DNA from: Diphasiastrum complanatum
Taxonomy: Eukaryota > Streptophyta > Lycopodiopsida > Lycopodiales > Lycopodiaceae
NCBI GenBank assembly: GCA_029204225.1
Contig: CM055095.1
Location: 11,995,506 to 12,059,505, forward strand
Direction: 5' to 3'
DNA length: 64,000 nucleotides
The position numbers were made by a program, and so were the translations under genes. The notes below the pieces were generated by a model. The model had not been told where the DNA came from, ran no database searches, and saw only the letters and a program-made list of their open reading frames with translations. Every line of letters begins with the position of its first letter. Within the stretch, counting starts at the first letter, position 1. This document shows positions 1 through 11,497 of the stretch, piece by piece.

Positions 1-3000
1 CTGATTGGTCCTTTGTTTGTATTCCTTTGGAGCCTTTACTGAAATGCTTCTCATTTCCAATATCCATTTAAGGTAGGAGCAAGAGTCATACAAGGTCTGA
101 GAACTTTTTGAGATTCCCTTTATGGAGAGGGATTGTAGCTTCACCCATTTTTCCTTGTTCTACCAATAGATCTCTCTCAGTATTTGCATTGCTAGCTGAG
201 CTCTTAGTGCTAGTAGAGGAAATAGTTTAGCCGAAGTATAAAGTTCGAGCCTCCTCGGTTGTAACGTAGAAGGATTGTCCGAGTCATAAGAAGAAGTTTT
301 ATTGCAACGAAGATCTTCATTGGGATCACAGACCTGTAGTAGTTGCTAATAAAGCTGTCCATGCGAGAGTTAGGGGGAGAGCAATCTGGCTGTAGAAGTA
401 AAACAGCAAAACGACCAACTAGTGTTGAAAAACACTGGAAAAGCGAGGGGCAGAAACAATCATGCAGAAGGGGACAGCCCCCTGCCTGCTGGTGGTGTCC
501 CGCCCGACGTTTTGTTTGCAGCCTCAGCCAACGGGCCTTTCCTTTACGGGACATGAGCGCCCCATTCATTGTCCACAGACACATTTTTCAAGAAACAGTA
601 AGCGACTACAACTAAACTTACAACAAACAAAAAGAGTACAACAATATTGAATGGCTATTTTGTTGGAAATACGGCACTTTGTGATTTACATTTCTGGGTA
701 AGGCTTAAGATCGATAGACTAAGTTGAAAAGAGGCTGGATGGTGTAGTATACATCGTTTATGGCCTCACAAATGCCTATAACATGATGTTGAAGTAAGAA
801 GTAGATCATGCAAAGTTTTTGTTTTATGAACATTACTATTATTTTTAGGTTGGAACCCTTTTGGTTTATTGCCAAATCAATTAATAGCTTGCATAAGACT
901 TATGTACTAGCGTTTGCTCATAAACTTTGCATTGCCCTTTTGAAAAGCAAGTCCTTCGAAGATTTGGGGGCTGCTTGTAACTAGATGTGTTTCGTCATGT
1001 CCAACATGGGTGATTACATCTAGATGTTTGCAATTGATCATCGTTTAAGTGGTATGCCTTTGGGATGAGTGGTAAATGTTAAATCTTCAAGCCATAGTAA
1101 AAATTATTCTTGAGAGCAACTCTACCCTTAGGAGCTGATAAGATGAAGCTTCTGGTGCTTGAGGAATTGAACATTCATGTATTGATAAATCAGTGGAGGA
1201 TAAACAGTCCCTTAAGATTACTATGAAAAGATTATCGATTGTTGTAAGTTGTGAACTAGTACTCTAAAAGTCGATGCTACAAATTGTAGCTTTTCAACCT
1301 ATTCTTTGCCAGCTTCCCATTATGATAGTATACAGGTCTATTGCCAGTCATTGTCCCACTTTGTTTCAGCTCTTTAGAAGTGTTTGTTTAGAGGAAATTG
1401 GCACTTTTTTTTTTTCTACTTAAGCTTAATCAATTTTTCACTTCTTTGGAGAAAATATGTTCTCCTCGTGATTTTTAATTACTTAAGGCTTAGTTCAACC
1501 ATCTTTGCACTTATCCTAGACCATTTTCAAGGATTCAAAGTATTCAATTGACCTTGATAGCTAGAGTTGATGCAGTTTGAATTAACTTGAGATGCATCGC
1601 ATTCTCATGTTGCTCAAATGCAGTGATGAATTGTCATTATAGCTCCCATTTTCACATTGGATGTGTTTATAAGTCTTTGATTTCAATCAATAAAGTGAAT
1701 TTGAAGTTGACTAAGAACGGTGTTCATTCTTATCCTTTTGAAAGACTTGTTTGGGCCTTTGGCTAATGAGCTATATTGATTCAATACTAATAACATCATA
1801 TTTGGCAAGTGCATTTCTACGTTCCTCACATTGTCTAGTATGTTGAATCTTTCTTAACTAAAACTTTATGTATTTTTCAATGTTTTTGCATGTACATGAG
1901 ATTAAGGAAAGAGTAAGAGCATGTACATACACTAATAGTATCACAAGTTATAATTTTTTACTCTACACATATGTTCCTATTACTCTAAAGCATTTGTGTC
2001 CAGGCAAGATTTCAAATAAATAGCCATAGAGGATTTGTGAAAAGAGAAAAATATATTCATTCACAAAACTATGCTCATAAACCATTGCTTGCTTGAAAAT
2101 GGTCATTAACTATACTTTGGGAGCTCACAATATACAATCATTTCAAAGATTATAATAAGTTACAACTTGCTAATCTACACTTGGCTTGCTCATAGTCTAG
2201 AGACTTTTTATTTTTTTATTTTTTTTATTTTTTTTTATCGTTCACAAATCTACGGAGAAAAATATTCATCGAGTAGAATTGTTCTTGTTGAAGCCAACTA
2301 CATCATAAAGTAGTTTGCCATGAGGAAGAAAAAGCATAAATTTTTTTACATCTGACGCATGAAAAAGAGGACAAAACATCCCTCAAATATTGCACTCTGG
2401 ACTCTGTACAAGTGACCTTCCACCTATTTGCAATCCAGTGAAGCAATTCAGATTAGCATGCTTATCAAATATCATGCAAAAACAAACAAGTATATCAAAT
2501 TAAATAACGGTAAAAAAAAAAAATTCCATTAAAAAAAAATTCAGTTGTTGTGTAGATATTAATCTCCTTTTGTCGTTTTATGTAGCTGAGAAATCATTTT
2601 TTGTCTCCCTTTTCCTCTTTGTGGTTCTTTCCATGACTCCAAATGTGCATCTCTTAATTGGCCATGAGATGGCTTTTCTCTTTTTCCACCAAGTACTAGC
2701 TCAACCAATGGTCGTGCCCTTTGCAATGTGTTCAAATCCATCATTTGTTGCTTCAAGGGGTTCTAATACCACGCCTTCAATGTGCCTTGTACTATGTTTG
2801 CTACTTTCACATAAACCTCTGAAGAAGCTGTGACACAACATTATCCATCAATAAAGTATCTTCAGTATTAGAAATCATCTCCTCAATTTCTGCCCACATG
2901 CTTTTAGCTTCTAGGACTTTACATTTCAAATAATTTTTGGTCCTTTGTCCTTCTTCACATGGTTCAGGGGCTTCCACAAAAACTGAATGTGGGGTGTCAT

Positions 3001-3100
3001 TCAAATCAAACCTTGGCTCCCTATTTTGGGATGTGTGGTCGAAATCATCATTGACAAATCAAACAACGTTGAGAAACCACCACGCTCAGTTCTGTCAAAT
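1..3100. other. Intergenic, no recognisable gene
   Basis: I see no recognisable protein, RNA gene or repeat boundary here. The stretch is AT-rich with T-rich and A-rich runs near 2207-2238 and 2513-2540. Two short minus-strand frames at 2559-2756 and 2807-3004 have a fairly protein-like composition but match nothing I recognise and lie in different frames. They may be a decayed transposon or gene remnant. The overlapping frames at 210-650 are present on both strands and show no family motif. Confidence 0.5.
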
Positions 3101-3104
3101 AATT

Positions 3105-3349
3105 ATATATGCAACATCAAGCATTGTAAGGAGGCGGAAGAAGAACACGCAATATCAGTCTATCACACTAAATCATACTGAATGTAAAATGTACAAATAA
3201 ACCCTAAACCCTGATAGAGAGAAAAACTAGGAGTAGACTACTAGACTAGCTTACAGCTAGTTACAACTGGTAATAGCTATCAATAATAAAGTACATCGTG
3301 AACAGTAACTAAGAAGTGTAACAATGAAGTTTATCATTGATTTCTAACA
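3105..3349 (-). repeat. Copia 3' LTR, partial (element 1)
   Basis: On the minus strand the copia RNase H frame ends and is followed by a purine-rich tract (ATTGAGGGAGAG), then TGTTAGAAATC beginning at 3349. This is the usual polypurine tract and 5'-TG of a Ty1/copia LTR. The far end of the LTR is not defined: about 3105 is a guess from a terminal GCA, and no second LTR copy was found in the window for comparison. Confidence 0.5.
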
Positions 3350-3359
3350 CTCTCCCTCA

Positions 3360-6300
3360 ATGATAAAATTACATTCTTCTATTCCTAAGACACTATGAAG
3401 GTTCTCAAATTTACATTTACCTAAGGACTTAGTAAAAACATCAGCCACTTGATCTTCAGATTTACAAAAAACTAGATCAATGGTTCCATCAATTATTTTC
3501 TCTCAAACAAAGTGATGATGTATCTCGATGTGTTTTGTTCAAGCATGTAGAATTGGATTTCTGACAAGATGGATACAACTTTTGCTGTCATAATATACAG
3601 TTGTAGCATCCACTTGTGATTGATCCAAATCAGTAAGCAATCTTCGCAACCATATTGCCTCTTGTGTAGCATTGCTAAGTGCACGATACTCAACTTTCGT
3701 CGAAGATAAGGCTATTGTAGGTTGCTTCTTGCTGCTCCAAGAATTAGCAACTATACCATAGCTAAATGTATGACCGCTGGTAGATCGTCTATCATCAATA
3801 TTTCCTACCCAATCAACATATGTATAACCTACCAACATTAGGGCTTCAGACTGATCATACTTCAAGCCAAAATTTAACGTGCCTCGAACATATCTCAAAA
3901 TACGTTTAGCAACTTTCCAGTGAGTCTAACTAGGTTCTTGCATAAATGAACTTACCACACCAACATCATAAGCAATATCAGGACGTGTGTGTGTCAAATA
4001 GATTAAATTGCCCATAATTGCCTATATAAGTATGCATCAACTTTCTCGGCTTCATCCAATGCAGAAAGTTTGGTATTGGCCTCCATTGGAGTACTTAGTG
4101 ACTTGCAATCCTACATGTTGAACTTATACGATAGATCCCGTGCATACTTGCTTTGCATAAGAATAAACTGCCTTCCTTTTGCCAAACTTCAATACCAAGA
4201 CAATAATGCATCAATCTTAAGTCGCTCATGTCAAAGGTATTGGAAAGGTAAGATTTGATTTCATCAATTAAGCCCATCGGAGTTTTGCCTAGTAATGTAA
4301 AGATTAGGATCAACATCACTCTTTACCATTCCCCTTCGCTTGAAGTGTTTATCAATGCAAGAGTACCACGCTCGTGGTGCTTGTTTCAATTCATATATGG
4401 CTTTGTTGAGTTTACAAACCATATGATCTCTCCCTGACTCAACAAACCCTTGAGGTTGCTCTAAATATACCTCTTCATCAAAAGTAGATTTGACGTCCAT
4501 TTGCTGGATTTTCCAACCATAGAAAGCAGAAATTGCAATGATAGAACGAATAGTTACCATTTTGGCTACAAGTGTGAAGGTCTCCTCAAAGTCTATACCT
4601 TCCTTTTGCTCAAAACCTCTTGCAACTAGTCGTGCCTTGTACTTGTTGAGTTGCCCATCTGCTCCATACCTTGTCTTGTAGATCCACTTACATGTGATAG
4701 GCAACTTACCATTAGGTAGCTCAATCAAGTCCCACATTTTGTTCTTCAAAATAGCCTCCATTTTTGTTTCCATAACTACACGCCACTCCTTGTGTTCTTT
4801 TGCTTCGTCAAAAGTTTTAGGTTCTTGAGCCGTTAACATGGATCCCATTAGGGCTAGATTCGAGCTGGAGGTTTCCGATTTTTGCTTGATCTCCTAAGCT
4901 CTCCCTGCTAACTTGATTCGGGAGTATATCCCTTATTAGCATCACCTGTTACTGACAAGTACCACTTAGGCACTCTCCTAAGGGTCTCATTATTAACCCT
5001 GTCTTTTTCTATTGGCTCTTCCATATTGACATCAACTTCTTTCTTCACATGTACTTTGTCTTTATCATCAAAGGAATCAATTGCCAGTTTCATTTGGTCA
5101 TTTTGACCCATCTTATCAAAAGTAGCATCTCTGTAAATCACGATCTTTTGTGCATCTGTGTCATACATCCTGTATGCCTTGGTTTTTTCATCAAATCCAA
5201 GGAAAATACACTTAACAGCTTTTGCATACATTTTTTTTCGTTTTTCATCAAGCACATGAGCGTAAGCATCACAACCATATACTCATAAATGAGAAACATT
5301 AGGTTTCTTTCCAGTAAAAGCTTCGTAAGGTGTCTTATCCTCCACAGACTTCGTAGGACACCGATTCAAGATATGAGTAGCTGTGTTGCATGCTTCTACC
5401 CAAAAGGTATTTGGTAGACCCTTGCTCTTAAGCATTGCCCTAGCCATCTCCACAATGGATCTGTTTTTCGTTCTTCAACTCCATTCTATTGTGGTGAATA
5501 GGGTGTAGTAGTTTGCCTCTTGATCTCCTGATCCTTGCAAAAATCTATAAACTCTGTTGAAAAATACTCACCGCCACCATCTAATCTGAGAGTCTTAATA
5601 TAACAACCTGTTTGTTTTTCAACTAGAGCCTTGAACTCTCTAAACTTGGCAAAAGCATCAATTTTTTTGCTTATGAAATAAATCCAGATATGTCTACTTT
5701 AGTCATCAATGAATGTGATGAAATAGTAACAGCCACTAATGGACCTAGCTTGTATTGGTCCACACAGATCACTATGAACAAGATCAAGGATGCCATTGGC
5801 TCTTCTTGCTCCACCTTTGGGGAATCTCTCTCTATGTTGTTTTCCCAAAATGCAACCCTCACAAATTTTTTCTTCAAAAGAGATATCAGACAATCCAACA
5901 ACTAGATTACCTCTTTTAAGGATTTGCAAGCTTTGAGCACTAATATGACCAAACCTTTAATGCCAAAGGTCACTTCGACTATCAATAGTGCTTACCATAG
6001 CTTGAGTAAAAGATCTCGCATTCAATTTGTAGAGTCGATTCTCATTGACTCTAGCTCCTGTAGCAATCACTTTGTAGTGATTCTTGATGTCCTTGATGAG
6101 ACATTTGTCACTATCAAACTCAACCTTGAGTTGTTGATCAACCATCGTCCCAACAGATAGTAGATTGTTAGCTAAGCCAAGTACATATTGCACATTGCTT
6201 ATCCACTTTATCTTCTTGCTGGCTAAATTCACTGGTACCACTCCAACTCCTTTAACAGATAGCAATTGACCATCAGCTTGTCCAACTCCATCACCATTGT

Positions 6301-6705
6301 GAGTTTCCTTGAGTTCTGAAAACCACTCTTTCCTTGAAGTCATGTGTTTGGACGCACACTATCAATGTACCAGGTATCCTTGACTTCACACTTGTCATTA
6401 ATGATGTAATGAACAAGTTTGAACTCTCACCTGTATCATCGTCATATTGATCATCATCATAGTTGTCTTCATAATAATAGTCATCAAATTAATGTTGATC
6501 AGCATAATTGCCCGCTTGCCATTTGCCTTTTCTTTGTTTCTTCTATTTCTTGAAGCATTCACGCTCCCAGTGGCCAGGTTTGTTGCAGTACCTACAATTT
6601 CTAGGTTTATTTTGCCTGGAATAGCCGCGTCCTTGACCTCGACCTTGATTCCAATTGCCTCGATAATTTGTGACTCTCAAGAGACTAGATTTGAACATAT
6701 TCAAT
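3360..6705 (-). pseudogene. Ty1/copia polyprotein relic (element 1)
   Basis: This is a broken gag-pol of a Ty1/copia retrotransposon, read from high to low coordinates. The gag zinc knuckle CX2CX4HX4C (CRYCNKPGHWEREC) lies near 6550-6600 and is followed by a stop. The protease-region remnant is at 6343-5957, and GAG-pre-integrase plus the integrase start (HSDLCGP, FITFIDD) at 5929-5699. The integrase tail is near 5600-4908, RVT_2 reverse transcriptase at 4848-4264 (ARLVARGFEQKEGIDFEETF) and the RNase H region at about 3900-3370 (DRRSTSGHTF, SSTKVEYRAL). Several frameshifts and stops separate these blocks, so it cannot be functional. The 5' end is lost at about 6705, where it abuts a plus-strand gag of another copia copy. 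Confidence 0.9.
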
Positions 6706-6717
6706 AATCTAGAAGGA

Positions 6718-7767
6718 TCTAGCCTGGAAAGCTAAGACATCTTTGATACTCAAGGGCGAAGGATTATTCCCCTGGGTGGATGGCACAAAAGAAATACCTA
6801 CGACATCAGGCAAGGAGCTATGCAAATGGAGGGAGAAAAATGACAAGGCAATAGCCTTGCTATCATCTTCCATCAAAGATAGTCTCACACTTGACCTGAC
6901 AACACTCTCCAAAGCTAAGGAGATGTGGGATGCATTGCTCACAAGATTTCAAATGAAATCAAGAAGTCAAATTATGATGCTGGAAGACCAGCTGACGAAT
7001 CTGCAGTGGGATGGAAAAGATTCTTCTTTTGTGAGAAAGATGAAGGATATGTTTCTATCACTACATAACTTTGGAGCAGAGAATGCTGTGTCAGTTGAGA
7101 AGCAGCTCACGTACCTGTTGAGAGCCTTACCCAGATCATTCCTACCATGAACCTCGAAAAGGCGATTGTCGAGATTCGAGAGGAAGTCGAGGCCAGAGAA
7201 CATCTTGATCACAAAGATGGTTTTGACTAGGCCCTCTATAGCAACAAAGAAAAATCCAAGAAACAATTTAAGCCTAAGAGGGAGTTGAATCAGAGACAGG
7301 ATTGTGACCAGCAAGCAGAGGGGACCAGCAAAGGCAACTAGAAGAGCAAAGGGAGGTCGAAGCAGCAAGGCGCATACAAGAAGACTTGCGTGAGATGCAG
7401 AAGAGACAGGCATATAGTAGATACATGCTGGCTCAAGATCGAGTGTATTCACTACCACAAGAAGAGTCATGCAGCAGTGGATTGCCGCCAGAACTTGAGA
7501 AACAAATCAGCACAAAATATACGAATGGACGAAGAAAGGACGAACAAAAACTATTTGACCGCCTATATCTATGAAGACGTGTGTGTAGCGTCAACATCTG
7601 ACACACATGAGGTGATTCTAGACTCAGAAGCCACCTCACACTTCATGACATCAAGACAAATAATGTCAGAAGTGCAGATCCTTCAAGATTCATAGTTCTT
7701 GGAGATGGATCTAGACATCAAGTGAACGGTATTGGTTCACTATGTCTCAACACCGCAAAAGATTCTC
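6718..7767 (+). pseudogene. Copia gag-protease half (element 2, plus part)
   Basis: The frame 6718-7150 is copia gag (UBN2/retrotran_gag type): a K-GEGLFPWVDG start, a W-x-K-D block, and AKEMWDALLTRF. It continues after a frameshift into a basic linker and a CX2CX4HX4C knuckle (CVRCRRDRHIVDTC, about 7387-7428) with a second Cys-His motif just after. The protease active site near 7609-7650 reads ILDSEATSHF, so the usual DSGA glycine is Glu. The frame ends at about 7767 in the motif TPQKIL. The same protease position (VPQKVL) starts the minus-strand pol half at 15610, which suggests one element split by an inversion. It begins abruptly at 6718 without its own LTR or PBS. Confidence 0.85.
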
Positions 7768-7952
7768 GTTTGTGAATCTTTTGTGTTCGCGAATCGTTCG
7801 TCTTCGTTTCCTTTGACTTTTGTGTTCGCGAACCGTTTGTCTTCGTTTACTTTGACTTTTGTGTTCACGAACCGTTTGTCTTCGTGTTTCGCATTAGGTG
7901 GAGGGCTGAAAGCTAGCAAGGCTTTGTAGTTAGAAACATTTTGTTTCTTCAG
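7768..7952 (-). repeat. Probable copia LTR start with short tandem repeats
   Basis: This segment lies between the copia gag half and the TSD of the nested element. It contains three imperfect copies of a roughly 40-bp unit (about 7778-7883) with the shared phrase TTTGTGTTCGCGAA. Read on minus it follows the PPT-like GGGAG and resembles the repeat-rich U3 start of the copia LTR at 34969 (GCGAA/GAAG-rich). I infer it is the beginning of the LTR of copia element 2. No second copy confirms this. Confidence 0.4.
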
Positions 7953-7957
7953 CTCCC

Positions 7958-9157
7958 TGTAGCGCAGGCATCCCAAAGGGAGTCGGGAACCACGACTTAG
8001 CTTCCCAGCCTTCAACTCTTGCCATCCGAACCCACTTGACATACAAGCAGCCAACTCGCCAATAACGATCAGACTTAACCAACTTGAAGTTCCGAGGACC
8101 AACATTGAGATCCAACCTGGCGCCATGCCAGATCGGGGGTCCCGATGTGGGTGACTTCCCTCCAAGCAAGCCGCCCGACATACATCAAACTTAACCAACT
8201 CGAAGCTTCGTTACAAACGAGTAACATCCATTCCAAGCAAGCGGTCTGACTTACATCAGACTTAACCAACTGAAAGCTTCGTCACGAGCGCTGGAAGCCA
8301 ACCTGGCGCCACGCCAGACTGGATAGCCATAAACAGGTAACATCCACCCAAGCAAGCCATCCAACTCAGCCGACAGGTTAGAGCCCGTTCCCCAAGAGCT
8401 TAGCCCATTCACGTTCATGCAAGGAACACTCAGAACCACAAGCCGCGACAGATATGGAAACAACCAGTTCTTGGACCAAATGGTCCCGACAGCATACCGC
8501 TGGCGCCACGGACCGAATGGTCCCGACGGCATACCGCTGGCGTCCCGGGATACGACCCTCAGCTATGTGCCAAGTTAAAAATTTTGAAAGCGGCCTTACA
8601 ACTGGCGCTTTTACCGAAGACTGAAACCCAGAAGGTAATCAGAGTCAGTTTGAGGAAAATCCCACTTTATTGACAAATTTGAGAAGGTTACATTTCAAGT
8701 GTGTGACCGATCCTAGTCTCCGGGGTGCTAGCATGCCAAGGCGAGAGCCATGACAACATTCCAGCAAGGGAGGCTGAGACTTGGTTGGAGCTCGCCCTGA
8801 GTCGCAACCCGCACTCCCCTATAGTATTGGTGTGATTCGGCACCCCCCCTCATACCAAGCACTCTACCCAAGCTGGTAAAGCACGTTTTTCTTTCTCTAG
8901 AGTCATTTTCTCTCTCTAGATTTTACTGATCCCCAGGCTTCCTTTAATCATGCCTAGATCGTGTGAGGTGATTGCACATCGATCTGAGCTCTCTGGACTT
9001 CGCTAGAACCGATCAAAGATTTTCAGCCATAGGAACTTGGCGCCGGCTGGATTCTGGTCACAGCGGCGCCGGGAGCGGCGCCGGCGCCGGGAGCAGCAGG
9101 GGCGCTGCTGGCGCCGATGGCGCCGGAAGTAAAGCTTGTAAAGGTAGCTTTACAACA
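7958..9157 (-). repeat. 3' LTR of the LARD-like element (1200 bp)
   Basis: This is a near-identical direct copy of 11498-12742. Within it, modules built on 'cttaaccaact(c/t)gaag' recur near 8075, 8190 and 8263. A roughly 38-bp unit with 'tggtcccgac.gcataccgc' is tandemly duplicated at about 8473-8545, and a GGCGCC-rich tract lies at about 9050-9128. It is 45 bp shorter than the other LTR because of indels near the CT-rich tract and in the GGCGCC tract. Confidence 0.85.
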
Positions 9158-9172
9158 TCCACCCCACCTTTA
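9158..9172 (-). other. Polypurine tract of the LARD-like element
   Basis: Read on minus, AAAGGTGGGGTGGA lies directly upstream of the 3' LTR start TGTTGTAAAGC. Purine-rich sequence at this position primes plus-strand DNA synthesis in LTR retrotransposons. Confidence 0.7.
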
Positions 9173-11482
9173 TAAAATCTGATGTCCTCATCAGATGTCA
9201 GATTAAAGTAAAGGTGTCTCCCAATTAAAATAACTATACATTTAAGCTACTTGGCACAGTACTCAATTTACTGGCCACTTTTTATTAACATTGAAGCTGG
9301 CACACCACAAGTCGGAGGCTCAGCTCTTTGTACTGAAAAATTACATAACTTGAAAATATATCTTTGTCTGGGAAAAGCGTAGATTTGATATCGCTTTCGT
9401 AAAACCCGAGAACCGTATTAACTGGTGACAGAGGCCTTTCTTTGAAATGTTCGCCCCTGTCGCTTCTGACTTTCGACTTTGGAACTCCTTTGAGCTCCTG
9501 ATTTGTCCTTGATGCACTTTGTGTTGAGCTCCCTGAGCTCCAGATTTGTTCAGTTCCGCACAAGTATCAAGGCTCCCTGAGCCGAAGGATTTATCGTTTG
9601 ATTGCACACTTTATGGTCCACTTCGTGCCTTGTTGCTTCTGCACCTTGATTTCTCTCCTTGTCCCAGCCTGATCTTGATACTTTTCCATCTTGGCTCTTT
9701 AAGGTAGGCAAAGATTGAGTACTCCGCAATGCACCTCTCACTTAGCTTGAAGTATCTCTTTGAATCAGCCCAAATGTAACCATTGACCTCGTGGAAAGCC
9801 AAAGGGTCGCACCAGTTTGATCCGCATCCGAACTATCTCTTCGCGTTTGTTTGAAGCACCATGTCCGTCGCGCAAAACTTGACTTTCACAATTCCATCAC
9901 TGGTCAGTTGCCTCACAGTCAAAACAAGAAGTGTACATCGAGCTTGGCTTCAAGTAGCTCTCTTTGAATCAGACACATGCACCCAGAGTTTGCACTAGTC
10001 CGATCTCAACGCGAACTGTCCCTTAGCGTCCGTTCGAAATACCAAGTCCCTCATGCAAGACTCAACTTTCTCAGTTCCTTCATTGATCAGCTGCCTTACA
10101 CGTAACACAAGCCAGCGTACTCATATGTTTCCTCATCATTGCTGGTCCAGAGAAAGCCTATAACAAACTTTCCTTTCCACAACAAAAACTTGTCAACTTA
10201 TTAGGTCCAAAGTTCGCCAGTCTCCTCGTGTGAGTATGGCTAGGTCACCTTGAATTTGCCCCCATTTTGATCAACTTTAATTCAAAATTTGCCCCAAGAG
10301 AGAGGTGTGTGTGATAGTTCCCCTCCACTTAATAAATCAGCTGATCGGACTTTAGAGTAGAGTTCTTCGGACAAAAAGCCTTTCCAACACTTTGCTTCCC
10401 ATCTGCTAGGATTATGGCTCGATCCAACTTGTTGCCAATCTCTGAAGAGGATCCTAGTCTTTTCCCCTTTGAGGAAAAACCCAACTGATACTGGATATCA
10501 CCCATGCTCAGTGAGTTTCAGTTCCGAAGGTGGCCGTCCCAAAATGAAGACCAACTGCTCCATAAAAGATCTCCCCTGAAATTGCCCTTTCCAACTTTTG
10601 ACTTCCTGCTTGCGTCTGGTGGGCGTTGTCGCAAATGAAACTAACCCAAGAAATAGGCTAGCCATCCATCCTTTGCAAACATTGAGTCGTTTCGTTGTCG
10701 TTCACGTGTGAGTACTTGAACTGCAAATCCGCCCCACAGATTCTGTAGTCCTCTTTGTTTGATGGTATCAGCCTTCAAAAGAAAAGGTTCCTTCTCGAGC
10801 CATCAGCTCCTTGTATCACAAGCAATCATGCAAACCAGGCAAAGCACGAGTACTAAGACTCACCACGAATACATACAAGTAAGACACTCAAGCAGGTTTA
10901 CTAACAAGTAACAAAGACAAGGTCCCCCTTTGAGATGGTCCTGCCAACGGACCTTTGCCTGGCCGCGCCCATACAAATCGATCACAGAATCAGCCCACAT
11001 AGGACACCCCTCCAACCATCCGTGCTTTCACCATTAAGCAGCACATTGCCTCAGTCACGCCCCACCACTTTTTGGTCGATAGCCCTTATAGCTAAACGAT
11101 CGGCAGCTATCCCGCACCGGCAGCTAACCACCCGTGCTTTACATCCGAATTCGAGCAGCATCTCTGTATCAATGGTTAACCCGTACAGTTCGAATATGTC
11201 GCCCCGCACCCCACAAGGTACAGACCGTGCTTTCACCTCCCTAGGCAGCACTTTGCCTCATCCGTCCTACGTGCAGACAGCGCCAGGCCCGAACCGCGAG
11301 AACTGACCGTGCTTACACCTCAAGGGCAGCACTTTGACTCATCAAGTCCCCTGTTCTGCTGACCACCCCGACCGTGGACGCACCCGTGCTTACACTGTGG
11401 GCAGCACCTTGCACAACAGTTGTCTTGATGAACCCCAAACCGTGGCCATTTCCGTGAGATCCGCATAGCTGACCGGCCAGTC

Positions 11483-11495
11483 GGCTCTGATACCA
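11483..11495 (-). other. Primer-binding site (tRNA-Met type)
   Basis: TGGTATCAGAGCC on the minus strand, two bases after the end of the 5' LTR. The same motif follows the LTRs at 35612 and 55953 in this window. Confidence 0.85.
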
Positions 11496-11497
11496 CA

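Larger units (their letters stand above)
9158..11497 (-). other. Internal region of the LARD-like element, non-coding
   Basis: No conserved retroelement domain is visible in any frame, and the longest frames are about 120-140 aa without known motifs. The region contains an imperfect direct duplication of about 205 bp (roughly 9738-9940 and 9943-10115, sharing 'ctctttgaatcag' and 'cagttgcctcaca'-like blocks). Near the PBS end, four degenerate copies of a module (GTGCTT.CACC..GCAGCAC.TTG) occur at about 11022, 11228, 11310 and 11388. Such repeated leader sequence could include the packaging signal, but that is inference. Confidence 0.65.

Noticed and set aside
7740-8532. Minus frames with Trp/Ser/Leu-rich products, repeated at 11313-12072
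   Set aside because: They are the same LTR sequence read twice. The frames are open by composition and unsupported by any motif.
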